Assembly (NCBI RefSeq): GCF_029227915.1
Contig: NC_079880.1
Coordinates: 8,583,501-8,647,500 of the forward strand
Source of the DNA: Hydractinia symbiolongicarpus
Taxonomy: Eukaryota > Cnidaria > Hydrozoa > Anthoathecata > Hydractiniidae
Direction: 5' to 3'
Length of the DNA stretch: 64,000 bases
The first letter of the stretch is position 1, and each line of letters opens with the position of its first letter. The position numbers and the translations under genes were made by a program. Below, piece by piece: positions 1 to 10,775 of this stretch. The notes below the pieces were generated by a model that saw only the letters and a program-made list of their open reading frames with translations, was not told where the DNA came from and did not search any database.

Positions 1-122
1 GGCTCGTCATGATCGTTAACGCAATTTTTTGTGACCTTATTCTTTACTAATCTTGTGGAAGCTTTACAATTAAGAGTGTCAAAAACCAAAAAATAAGACG
101 AGTTACAAATATATAATCAAAC

Positions 123-1357
123 CTTTAGCTAGCCTAGCAGTTTCTTTAGCGCTCGACTCATTGATATCAGTACAAATAACTGTTGCACCAAGCTCTGCGA
201 ATTTAATGGACATGCCACGCCCAATTCCACTACCAGCTCCAGTAATAAACATGACCTAAAATATGTTGTAAAAAAGGAATATTTTCTTGAGACCTCAGAT
301 ATACAGAAAAGAAGAAAATTTAAAATTATCAAAAGATCAATAGGTCTTTAACTGGAGCAATAATTTTGAAGTTGTCATTTAATAAATTTTTTAGTCCAAT
401 TTATTGTCAATTCATGTTGCAAGCTAATACATAGCTCCAACTTCATGCTTTCCTCAGTTGACATAGTTGGCAGAGGGGTCAGAACGTCTTTATTTTTGAA
501 ACAACCCTCCTATTAGGAACCCCACCCTTCTTATTTTAAGAGTAACTCCTTTACTATTAAGGTCATGATTATTATTTTCATTCTATGACAGATATGTACT
601 TTTGTTGTTGTTGTTAAAAAATAACGACCACAAAGTGATCTTAATTAGTTAAAAAATCTATAGTGAGAAAAAGTTTTATCAAATTAAATTGTGCTCTTGC
701 TAATATCATTTGTCTACTTTGTCTGCCTTTCAAAGCCACTAAAAGTTACTATTAATACCTGGTATTTTTGAAACTTTTAGCAAGATTTCAAATGCATAAG
801 TGCATAAGTATCTCTAAATTTCTAACGTTGCCCATTTTGAAAAGTGCCACAAGCTTCGTTTAATAAATTACTTAAATATATTAATGAGTAAACATAATGT
901 AACTTTGGCTGCAAACTAAAACAATACAAAAATAGGAAATTGTTAGTTAAGCTGTCTTACTGGAAGTAGGAAATCAAAGAATCATTAATTTACTTGAAAT
1001 ATAAAGCAACCCTACACTTGGTATACAACAACCCCCTATTTGCTTAACCCCATCTTTTTACTGGAAAATCCCTCCACCCCCAAAATTTTAGAAAGTCACC
1101 CCCCCCCCCCCCCCTCCTTAAGAAATGAGGGAGGGGTCTAATTATGGTTGAAGTAAAAACTGAATACAATATTTTTCAACTTCTTACCACGTAACAGATC
1201 TTTTTTAAAAATAAAACCAACTAACCTCTCCATTGATGTCTTTTTTGTTTTTCGGCAAGAACGATTTTATAATAGCCCATGGCCACAGGGTGCAGATTTG
1301 GAAGAGCAGGTAAAGAAGTGCCCAGGTATTTTGCAGTAATGTTGGTAAAGTTATCAT
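123..1357 (-). CDS. Short-chain dehydrogenase/reductase, SDR16C / 17-beta-HSD11-13-like (5' part; 3' end outside window)
   Basis: Two coding exons are visible on the minus strand: 1226..1357 (44 codons, from the first ATG) and 123..255, joined in phase 0 by consensus GT/AG sites. The protein starts with a hydrophobic stretch (about residues 4-32), as in the lipid-droplet/ER-anchored SDR16C enzymes, then a basic linker, KKDINGE, running into VMFITGAGSGIG. The TGAGSGIG glycine motif (residues 49-56) is the Rossmann dinucleotide site; the acidic residue in VICTDIN (Asp74) closing beta-2 favours NAD(H) over NADP(H). Family members oxidise or reduce steroids or retinoids at lipid droplets or ER. 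The catalytic Tyr-x3-Lys lies off the left edge, so substrate cannot be argued. RDH10/RDHE2-like and HSD17B11/13-like are both possible. Confidence 0.85.
1088..1114. repeat. Poly-C tract
   Basis: A run of about 20 C residues in otherwise AT-rich sequence. Similar G/C homopolymers occur at 36217-36241 and in the element at 46201-46952. Confidence 0.9.
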
Positions 1358-1977
1358 TATGATCTTAATAAAAAAACATAATGATGATCAGCATAATCAC
1401 AAAAGAAGTATGAACCATGATACTTATACACCACAATGTGAAATTGATAAGTAATTCACAACAACGCATATTTCAGGCCTATCATTAAGGGGAGAGCAAA
1501 TGCTCTTGTTAACACAAAAACTCACCCAATTCTAAAAAATGAGAAATTAGCTGAGCCATAAATTGCTCCCCAAAAATATTGTCTGGTTGGGCAATATCAA
1601 TTCATCTCACATGCAAATCAATGTTATCTTTCTTATTATTTACATTAAAAAAAAATTAAAATATATAAAAAGACAACATAAACTAGATAAATTTTTTTAG
1701 AAAATATGTGTTTATAAACTTATTATTCTATTTTATTCATTTATTTATTGCAATTTTGGGGGAGCGATTTATTGCTTGGGTGTTAGTTTCTTATTGATAG
1801 GCTTGATATTCCAACTATTACAGCCACAAAGCTAAAAACAAAATACAAAGGTTAACTTAAAAAGACATAACAAACTAGATAAACAAATATAAGAACAAGA
1901 ACTAAGAACAAAAAAGAAAGAAAGAAAAATGACATATGTAAACTGACACATATAAAAATAAAAAGTTAGCTGTCCAC

Positions 1978-2310
1978 ATTAGGAGTATAGCTCACATGTT
2001 CATCATTAGGAGTATAGCTCACATGTTCATCTGAACACTGAACACTACTAAACAGCAACTCGACAACTACACTATACAACATAGAAAACAGAAGTCCCTG
2101 ATGGGCAACTAAACAAACAATTAAAAAGTAACACAATAGAACAATACATTGCGGTATAACAACATATAAACTAATTCCCATATGGACACTTGCTGAGCCC
2201 ATTTATACTAATATACTTAACAACATAAGACAAATATTAAAGGTCAATTAATAAAAGCTAAGGTACTACACACACAAAAATATATAACTAATAAATAACT
2301 GTTACAAATA
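1978..2310. repeat. Interspersed repeat copy 1, with a short tandem duplication at its left end
   Basis: Positions ~2101-2310 share extended similarity with ~5040-5275 (same order of blocks such as acaatagaacaatac, catggacact, acacacataaa-type sequence), so both are copies of one dispersed repeat. At 1978-2031 a 27-base segment containing taggagtatagctcacatg occurs twice in tandem. The open frames here carry no recognisable protein. Confidence 0.6.
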
Positions 2311-4475
2311 GCTATTACATGAACCTTTTCTTGCATCATCACTTTGAAATAAATGATGTATAGCTGACATATAGAAATCCCATTAGCTAACAAACTGTCC
2401 CTTATTTCCTTCTTTTATGGAGAAAGCACTTGCAGCGCAAAATGTCACGCCTGGATGTATAAGCAAAAGTAGTAGCGTGTAGTGTACTTTATTAAACTTT
2501 CACTTTTCTATGCAAGAATGATGTGGGTTTCACATTAGAAAAATTAAATTCAGATTTTTATATTTAGAAAAAAGATAGAAATACTGGTTTATACATGTTA
2601 TATCAAGTCGAACTACTCTGGTACCCACCACTAATAGAAAATTAGAACGTATGGCAGGCCCAGTGATAGCACAGATAAATAAAAGGACAGGACAAGTACA
2701 GGACAGGACTGACATTTAGTGGAGAATAAGTGTAAATAAGAGGGAGTGAGTTGGGGGAGATTAGCCGGATAAATAAATAAGAATTTAGAAATGTTATTTT
2801 GAAGATATTTTTAAAATTTTGTAAAGATAAAATAAGAACTGTCATTTCAAATATAACTTGCATGAGAGAAATCAACTGTAAATAGTAATGGAAGATGCAA
2901 TATGCAAATGAATTAGATTCGTAATTTTTAAAGGGAATAGAGGTATAAAATGATTAGTAATATTTATTATTATTAATTTATACAGGTTTACATCTTCAGT
3001 ATGATATAATATATCTGCACTGTTATCACGAGTGACCTGTTAAAACAAAATAAACAAAGAGCCAAAAATGTTAAAAAGTTTATTAACAAGTCTTTTTAAA
3101 TTTTTCGTTTTCAAAATATTCACAGTTAAAGAATTTCAGATTTAATTATGCTGCACAAATTATGACATCATATTAAGTAATAGCAAATTTTGACATTATA
3201 ATTAACATTAAGAATGTTATTAAAAATTATTACAAAAATTAACTTATAAATTGAAAAAAAAAAATATTTTTAAGTAATTTTAATCTGTTTTAAAAGTAAT
3301 TTTAATCTGTCTTTCCAATCATATGAACAGGATTATTCAGTGCATTAAAAATATTTGCTTATTATAATTACTAAAGAAACTACGGCAGAGTTTTTTCTAG
3401 CTGATATAGACCTTTATTTCAAGAGCTATATAGTGCCCAAGACTTCATTTTATTTTTGCTTTCTTTTATTCAGTTTAAAAATAGTTAGTCGGACAATTCT
3501 GATGTAAGCCTAGAAAACAAAAATTCAACTGAAATTTTGTCCACAATTTTTTTGCTGTGTCAAACTTTAACTTTAATTAACTTTTTGTGAAGTCAAAACA
3601 GAAATTTTGGAAGAACTCCATGCAGATTATTTTCTGTGATTAAACAATTTAAACAACCATTGCCAGTAGATTATCCACGCGAACAAGATTCGAATTTTTT
3701 AGATTTTATAGTAAAGTTTAAAATTTATGAATATGGGCAGCTAATTATTGCATACCTTTGAACAACAATTGAATAATGAGAAGAATGAACAATATTTACT
3801 ACCACAAGTTACTTTGTATGTGCAAAATAAAAACAAAATCATTAAACTTCATCTGAATGTGGCAAAATTACAATCTTATAGTTTAAATCCTCAACAATGT
3901 CTCTGTGAAGAAATCTGCTAACTAGCTAGCTAGCAAGATTTGAGCCAAACTACTAGCTAGGACTCTGCTAAATCTAATTTATATAGGTAGCCACAAAGCC
4001 ATCGCACATAGCCTCCTTGCTTTTATCTCAATCCTGCAACCGATACGTAACGGAAACACATTATTAATTTCATATTCAAAGAGAAAGCAGTTAATATTCC
4101 GAAAGCACTTTTTTGTTCTGTTGTTGTTGTTAAAAAAAACATTTAAACTACTAAAAACATTCTTAAAACATCCTTGCAAAACCGAAAAAAAATCTGCTAA
4201 ATCTTTAGCTTGCTACTGATCGAGCTAGCTTATATTTCGCTGTTGCGTTATTGCGAGTAACGATCTTTTGGACTTTGCTCCTCTCCGTGGGGGGTTTGGC
4301 TAAGGTAGGCCAGCTCCATTTATTTATTTATTTACTTATTTTTGCAGCTGAAAAAAAATAAAATTGCACTTTTTTGCAGATATTATTAAAAGTATTTGTT
4401 ACAAATGTTTGATATGTACTAAACTTTAAATGAACACTGTTTTGTTTTACTCTATCATTTCTGATGTGGGATTCT
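2311..4475. other. Intergenic, AT-rich, no gene seen
   Basis: No exon, domain or RNA gene could be supported on either strand. Open frames are short, AT-driven and lack recognisable motifs. Confidence 0.6.
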
Positions 4476-4837
4476 GGCGCCGTAGATTAGTGGTTATAGC
4501 TCTCGTACTCTGTGCGGGAGACCGGGGTTCGATTCCTCTTGACGGCGATTCAACATGGGCGAGTGAATGTTACCATAGCCCCGGGTTAACCCAAGCCATG
4601 TGAGGGAAATTGGGAAGATGGCACACTGTGTGGGCCGTTGGATGTTGCCGGGAGTTGTCTAGTAGAGCGCGGGCTCTAATTGGGCCTGCGTAGCTCAAAA
4701 TGAGCATTAAATACTCTAGGACTCTCCATCTACGCCATGGCCCCTCCTGGAAATAATAGACAGGGTATATCCCTCGATATTTGTGAGGCTAGCCATGTAA
4801 AATATGCACATCTATCTATCTATCTATCTATCTATCG
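4476..4837 (+). mobile_element. tRNA-derived SINE with (TCTA)n tail
   Basis: The head (4476-4547) is tRNA-like: a pol III A box in tagattagtggtt and a perfect B box ggttcgattcc (4526-4536), with a ggcgccg...cggcg acceptor-like pairing. A ~260-base unrelated body follows and it ends in a tetranucleotide tail of about seven TCTA units (4811-4836), a common SINE 3' end. It would be moved by a LINE reverse transcriptase, none of which is seen in this window. The variable-loop region is too degenerate for a functional tRNA. Confidence 0.8.
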
Positions 4838-4843
4838 TTTAAA

Positions 4844-4927
4844 CCCAACCTCGTCCCCAGGGCATCTTGTATCTTTTCTGACCCCGGGGTCAGAAAAGAT
4901 ACAAGATGCCCTGGGGACGAGGTTGGT
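4844..4927. mobile_element. Perfect palindromic MITE (CCTCGTCCCCAGGG family)
   Basis: Bases 4845-4926 form an uninterrupted inverted repeat centred between 4885 and 4886 (accccggggt), so the whole element can fold into one hairpin of about 41 bp with no loop. Its outer arms (aacctcgtccccagggcatc) recur in degenerate form at 13955, 38729, 39077 and 47791. It abuts the SINE tail. Confidence 0.85.
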
Positions 4928-5039
4928 TTAAACCTTCTTCTTTAGAAATAAAATAAAGGCGGGCTTACTAGACTAGAGGGGGCGGGAATATATTTTGAAA
5001 TTGGATTGCAATGGAATGTTTTTTTTAATAATAATTAAT

Positions 5040-5275
5040 AATCTTTAAATTAAACAAACAATTAAAAATTAAAAAATTAATACAATAGAACAATACACTG
5101 TAACATCACAAAACAGAAAACTAAAGCCCACATGGACACTTTCTGAACATTAACACAATTAACAACATAAAAATAGAATATTAAAGATAGAAACACACAT
5201 TAAAACGAACTAAAGCACTGCACACACATAAACATATCAACTATAAATAACCAAACTGGCATTGAGACAGTTACA
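5040..5275. repeat. Interspersed repeat copy 2
   Basis: Collinear with the copy at ~2101-2310, with small indels, and in the same orientation. No coding capacity was seen. Confidence 0.6.
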
Positions 5276-5500
5276 GACACGTTAACGTCGATCTCAACAG
5301 CCAAAAGCAAAGTTTTGTCCAAATAATGTTGAATGCAATTGATACAGGAATGCATCTTTTCTAAGCAACCATGTTGGCTTATCTTCTGCTAAATTCCTTA
5401 CATTCTTTACCCATTGCAACTGTTGTCGCAAACACTAAAGGCGTAAACGAACAATACTTTAAAAGACGCGATTTTTTTGTCGTTAATTTGAAAACATCTA

Positions 5501-5583
5501 CAGTAGACTCTCGGTATAGCGAACCCCCGGTATAGCGAACCTATTTTATGTCTCGAACAAGAAAAAATACCTCGATATAACGA
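5501..5583 (+). mobile_element. Probable pogo/Tigger-type transposon terminus
   Basis: The terminus begins CAGTAGACTCTCGGTATAGC, preceded by TA (the usual target dinucleotide), and repeats the sub-motif TATAGCGAAC / TATAACGAAC three times over 80 bases, as pogo/Tigger ends do. No matching right-hand terminus or transposase frame was found, so this is a terminal fragment or a decayed element of unknown extent. Confidence 0.5.
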
Positions 5584-6373
5584 ACCAAAAGCACCAAATA
5601 ATGCAACTAAAATCAGAAAACATTTTCCTTCAAACAATAACAAAAAAGAAAGCACTGTAACGCTTCCAAATTGAACAATTCGCAAACGTTTCTCTCGCGA
5701 AAGTTTCTCCGAATAAAGTAGTTGCTGTCTATTGGTGAAAATTCTGAAAAGAGGTAAAGCCAAAAGCTTACGTTTATTTCATCAACGATATGACGGCCAG
5801 TAATCGCAGGAATAAACCTTTGTCCAACGCTTCGTCCAATGGAAACAAATAATCTTCAATCATGGGTATCGTACGTAGAAATTAGGTTACTCTGCGCTGT
5901 TATCCATTAACAAAGTAGGGTATATGCTGCCTGTGGTTGCGTTAACGCCGGATCTGACTGGGGATTGATCTCCCTGACCTATTTTGCAACCATCTCTTTT
6001 ATCCTCCTACCTGGGAAAGTTGTCATGAGCACGAAAAAAAATGTTACAGCGTTATCCTCCAAAACTCAGATGTGTGGACAGAAAGGGGGCAGTGGAGAGT
6101 GTGATTCATGCCGTAAAAGAACGTCGAAAACAACTGTTCAGATGTTGTTCTTCTAGTTGACGCGGCAAACGCCTAAATAGGAAGCTTTGCTTAACAGCAT
6201 TGGTATCGCGTGTCAAGAAATTGCTGTTTTCGTCAATAATTGTTACGCAAGGAGCCGACACGTATTTTTGAGATTGGTGGCGTTGAACTTAGATACAATA
6301 AAGGTACAACACAAGACGATCCTCTTGGCTTGGCAATTTTATGCAATTAGCATGACACCTTTTTTATATATAA

Positions 6374-7075
6374 CTAGTCAATAAAGCCCGTGGAAAAATC
6401 CACTTAGGCAGAACGAAAATGGAAAAATAGGTTGTTTTAACTTTTTTGTTGACAACAGCAATGCAGATACAAAAAAAATTTAGCAAAATTTAGTTTATTC
6501 GTTTCCTTTAATATGTAGAGCTTAAACTGCTGATCAAGAAAATGTTTATGATCATGTGCTTTTGATGAGCGGTTAATGAGATATAAAGGGTTTAAAAATT
6601 TTGCTGACGTCAGCAAAGACTTGTTAAAATAGTAAAACATTTTTTTTAAAAAATTTGTACACCTGTTTCCTTCAACGCATAGATCCTGAACCACTGGTCA
6701 AAAAAATGTATAGGATTATGTATCTTTGACAAACGGTTGCAGAGAAATAAGGGTTTAAAGGTTTTTTGATGACGTCATCAACCCGTCCATTTCAAAACGG
6801 ATTTAGGGACCCGGGTGGTCCCTAGTTTTCCATGCGGTGAAAAATCATTGACGTCACACCTTGTTTCCAAGTTACTTGCCCTCAAAGTTTTAAGTGTACT
6901 GTAGTGGCTTCACTAACTTTTGCTTTGACGTTAACACTATATTTTAACGGTAAAGTATGGTAAATCGCAGAACAATTTTATAGGCGATGTTTTATAGAAT
7001 TTGTTAAAGAATATTGTGAAGAATATAATCCACTTTGCAAAAGTGACAGACAGACACACGGCTAACGGTAGTGGA
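6374..7075 (-). mobile_element. Non-autonomous Helitron-like element (~0.7 kb)
   Basis: Read on the minus strand it starts TCCACTACCGTTAGCC after an A and ends CTAG followed by T, i.e. insertion between A and T. Just inside the 3' end a hairpin (gtggatttttccac) precedes ...gactag. The same terminal arrangement is seen in three further copies at 36087-36291, 37422-37547 and 42959-43077. The internal ~600 bases are not shared with the short copies. No Rep/helicase frame is present. Confidence 0.65.
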
Positions 7076-9584
7076 TAATCCGCATAAAAAATGGCTGCCT
7101 TTGCCGGGTGACCTAATTGCAGCGGTGAAGCTTGCAGCCCTGAAACAATGATGGAATCATCTAATTTGACTTGACTCAAGCTTTGAATATTATCCTCAGT
7201 CTTAAAAGTCGTGGTTGGTTGTTAAACTGTGAAGAATAATTAAAGCAATGGAACAAATGTCCAAATTAAATCAAAAGGAGAACGATATCTTGGCTCAGTG
7301 ATTGGGAATGCGGAATACAAATCAACGTAACGTATGTAATACGTATGTAACGTATGTATCCAAAAGGTGTAGTCCCTGATTTTCATTCAATGGTACCAGT
7401 CTTGATACCAGTATAGCAACCAGTAAACGGCCATTGATTCTCTGTTTTCCCATTTTCTTGATTACATTTTACAATACCGTGCACAATTTTTCACACAATA
7501 TGCGTGAACCCTGGCCGCCAAGATTTTTTCTAAAGACTTCTTCTTAAACTTCTTACATTTTCTATTGTTATCATCTAAACCATCTTGTTGAGGTCTGCAA
7601 TTTATCCATTCTTCAGAGCTTATTTAATGTTGACATTTATCAATGAACTCAATGGCTAATACATAGAGTATTTTCACAAATTGGTCATCCTCGAGTAGTT
7701 AACACAACATTGCCCCTGACTGGGCAGCAAGACTATTGTGCTAGGAGCACCCTCTTAACAACAACAACAACTACTGCTGCTGCTGCTGTTCCTCCAGCAC
7801 TGGCTCAACCTGGAAGGCAATCAAAGTCACGTCCTAGCCATCCATACCGGAATAAAGCCACTTCAGTACTACTAGATGTAGGAAAAGAAAGAACATCCGC
7901 TGCCATTTGTAGGCCTATACAAGCTGACCGAACTAAGAGGTACGAAGTTACCTTGCTTGAAGAAGGTGCAACATACGACACAAAGCGGAGATTAAGTGAT
8001 GATATAGTTTTGGGAAAGTTCTGAATAAGTTCTTCAACTTCTAGACATGATTCGAAATCGGAATCGAATATGAACAAACCAGTTAGAGCTTTATCAACCT
8101 GTTCAGCATATACAATGTGTTCATCTCCTGGCATAATTTCGCACCTCTGTTCCAACGCTTGCACTAAGTACAGCAGATCATGTGAAGAGTCTGTCATGTT
8201 ACCTTTAGCAAAACCATCTGTTGATTTGGGTAAGTGTCACGTGGTAGATGTGTTGAATTTCGCATTAAAGATTAGATAAAGCACATTCTAAATTCAGAAT
8301 TTAAAAATCTGAATGCAAATTTTAACTCTGAATATAATTTCGAAAGTCTGAATATAAATTTTGAAAGTCTGAATGCAAAAAGATAAATGTCTGAAATTTG
8401 CACTACTTAAGCAACAATACCTTCTAGCTAAAAAAAATTTAAACTTTCCCATAATGCGAAAAGTAGGAATAAAATATCTACAACATTTTAACAATGACGA
8501 TGGTTGTCATCTCAGGAAAAAACAACTTTTACATCATAAGGTAGGACATTGCGGTCCACGCTGTTGAAGCAGGCGTCAGATATATTAATTGGGAGAGTTT
8601 CTTCCGGTTTGTTCTCAATGAGTATATGCGTAGATAGCAGCCTCATTAGCCTCGTCCCCAGGGGTTTTTGCCTATTTAATATCGAGGCGGGCGACGAAAT
8701 AACTTGTTGGCTGTCAAGTAAGCGCTAGCGGCTTTGACATCAGGCAACATACCCTGGGGTATGGCAGCTTCACAGCCCTTTTTTACCGAAAAAAAATTAA
8801 ACTCTTTTCCTACTTGAGAGCACACTGTGTTTCCCCTTTTAATTTTTTGGCTCTAACTTTCTACTAACCCATCACGATAGCATAACTGTTGCATTGAAAT
8901 AACTTTCTTTGAAGTATGACGATGCAACTATGGGGAGTCTCTTTCCAAATTTCTGCCGGGTATTTCCGTGACCCATTGCCTAAAGGGAAGCACTAAGTAA
9001 GAATTTAAATGTCGACAAAACGGGTCAGTTAAACAAAATGTCAACAAATTATCATCACGTCTAATTCGTATCTCCTGTTTAATGAGGAATCCATACCATC
9101 ATCAAAGATAGTGAAGACACTGATGGTACAACTCAACTTTTACATAAACACAAGAGAAACAAGCTGAGTTAAAACGCCGTTACCGTTACCATGGTTACCA
9201 TGACAACACTAAAAATAGGGTCTTATTTTTTTTAAATAGAAAATTATCAAATTGAGTTGTTAAGTGAAAACCAATTTCTTCCTTCTAGAAAATAGGGTAG
9301 AATTGAGAAAATTTGATTGTCGCTAAAATTCGTATTAGATTGAATTAAAAGGAATCACACAATTAGGGTTTACTTCACTATAGCAATCATAAAAATTTAA
9401 ATACATTGTGGAGTTGGATTACCCAAAAATATCGACGGTACTGCATTATCGTGGTATTGAATGTTCTTCAAAATACACAGCGATTTACATGGATAACAAC
9501 ATGGAGAATGTTAAACTTTATATACTGACCCTTCTTGACAAAAAATATAAAAGCATTGTTTCCAAGGTGATTTAATCGTTAGTT
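7076..9584. other. Intergenic; unassigned open frames and a MITE fragment
   Basis: Overlapping open frames occur at 7710-8024 (+) and 7805-8197 (-). I recognise no family in either, and a (CTG/CAG)-rich stretch at 7750-7795 inflates the plus-strand frame. Four near-copies of aacgtatgt lie at 7323-7362. A degenerate half of the CCTCGTCCCCAGGG element is at ~8648-8760. Otherwise nothing is supported. Confidence 0.5.
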
Positions 9585-10775
9585 TCACAAGCAAGTGTTC
9601 GGTATCCCATGTGGTACTTTGGATTCCTTTCGAGGCGACGATATACTGCTCATTCTTTCGGTCACCGTATTGTTTGTTGATGACAGGTAAAATATGTCGT
9701 GTGATCCGCCTTCAAATCTTTCTTGCACTCTTCTTCTTTGTGAGCAAAAAAGTTTTTTCAGTGAGCTTTTGATTTGTTTATTAGTGAGAATCATCAATAA
9801 AGGATCAATGAAGGAGTTGGAATGTACCAGTATCCTTATAACAACAAGAATTTGAGGGGTTATCCACATTGGCTTATAAATAGAGATGAGTATGCTTGAA
9901 ATCGTAGGAACATAACAGATGTAGTAAAATATTGTCAGTAACAGAAATGTGCGTTGTATATGCATTTCCCGTTTCATCGTGATCTGCATGTGCTTTTGCA
10001 CCGCCTGGTTGTGTATTATCGCGTTACCGATAAATCCTCGATGCAAACGGAAACTTAACCGAATTTTTAGAATAATTGCTATTTGACAAGCCGTTGTGAT
10101 CAAAGTGGGTACAAGTATGTAAATCGCACCGGTAACGAGGAGAAATACTTCGCTCATCGAATATTTGAAAGCACAGAATTTTGGTTTCCCTGTTTTTGAT
10201 CCAACACGTATCACGGGTAGAAATGTTGGAAGAGAAAAAAGCCATGCAAGAACGCATATTAGGACAGCTCTTGGTCTTGTCACCAACAAACTGTATCGTA
10301 ACGGTTTGCTGAAGTACGTTAACCTATCCACGCTTAAGATGAGTGAGTTTAAACTAGATACAGTTATGATGTAAAGACTTGCGCAGTTTAAGACGGTACA
10401 TGGCAGCTTAGCTGACCATTTTGAACTGTCAAATAAATCATGTGTTTTTATAGGAACGATCACGAGAGCTGTTATTAAATCAGAGATAGCCAATGAAATT
10501 AAAAAACACGAGCTTGGTATTTTCTTTAAAACAATCGGCGGGAGAATAATAATATATCCAAATATGGTCAATGCAATCGACGTTGCGTAGAAGGTTAGAG
10601 AAATGTTTTTCATTTTTTGGGGCATGCTGGTTGTCTTGCTAACATTTGAAGAAAGTTGTTCGTAACATGATGTGTTTGACGGTGCAACCTGACTGCTGCT
10701 TCTCACTTGAACAAGACAAGCCAGTAATAATATAACTGATTTGTTGATTAACATTTTTATGCTACAAATTCTCAC
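9585..10775 (-). CDS. Rhodopsin-family (class A) G-protein-coupled receptor, intronless
   Basis: A 396-residue single-exon receptor. An N-terminal hydrophobic stretch (about 9-26) may be a signal peptide and is followed by an N-glycosylatable ectodomain (NTS, NVS, NIS sites). Seven hydrophobic segments: TM1 ~60-83, TM2 ~90-110 with LAISD, TM3 ~127-150 ending in DRL (150-152, variant of DRY), TM4 ~170-189 with Trp178, TM5 ~209-236, TM6 ~274-298 with CYVP (287-290, variant of CWxP), TM7 ~308-330 with DPLLM (324-328, variant of NPxxY). Cys126 and Cys201 are placed for the TM3-ECL2 disulfide. The C-tail is Ser/Thr-rich, with a Cys at 344 that could be palmitoylated. TM1 lacks the usual Asn. The ligand cannot be assigned; an amine- or peptide-type orphan is plausible. 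Confidence 0.9.
   Translation of the reverse strand: MRICSIKMLINKSVILLLACLVQVRSSSQVAPSNTSCYEQLSSNVSKTTSMPQKMKNISLTFYATSIALTIFGYIIILPPIVLKKIPSSCFLISLAISDLITALVIVPIKTHDLFDSSKWSAKLPCTVLNCASLYIITVSSLNSLILSVDRLTYFSKPLRYSLLVTRPRAVLICVLAWLFSLPTFLPVIRVGSKTGKPKFCAFKYSMSEVFLLVTGAIYILVPTLITTACQIAIILKIRLSFRLHRGFIGNAIIHNQAVQKHMQITMKREMHIQRTFLLLTIFYYICYVPTISSILISIYKPMWITPQILVVIRILVHSNSFIDPLLMILTNKQIKSSLKKLFCSQRRRVQERFEGGSHDIFYLSSTNNTVTERMSSISSPRKESKVPHGIPNTCL

Noticed and set aside
4476-4547. A functional tRNA gene
   Set aside because: The A and B boxes fit, but the arms do not fold fully and a 260-base body with (TCTA)n tail shows it is a SINE head.
7710-8197. Overlapping frames of 104 (+) and 130 (-) codons
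   Set aside because: I recognise no family in either frame. Part of the plus-strand frame is a CTG/ACA-rich stretch. A relic of a transposon starting near 5501 is conceivable but no transposase motif was found.
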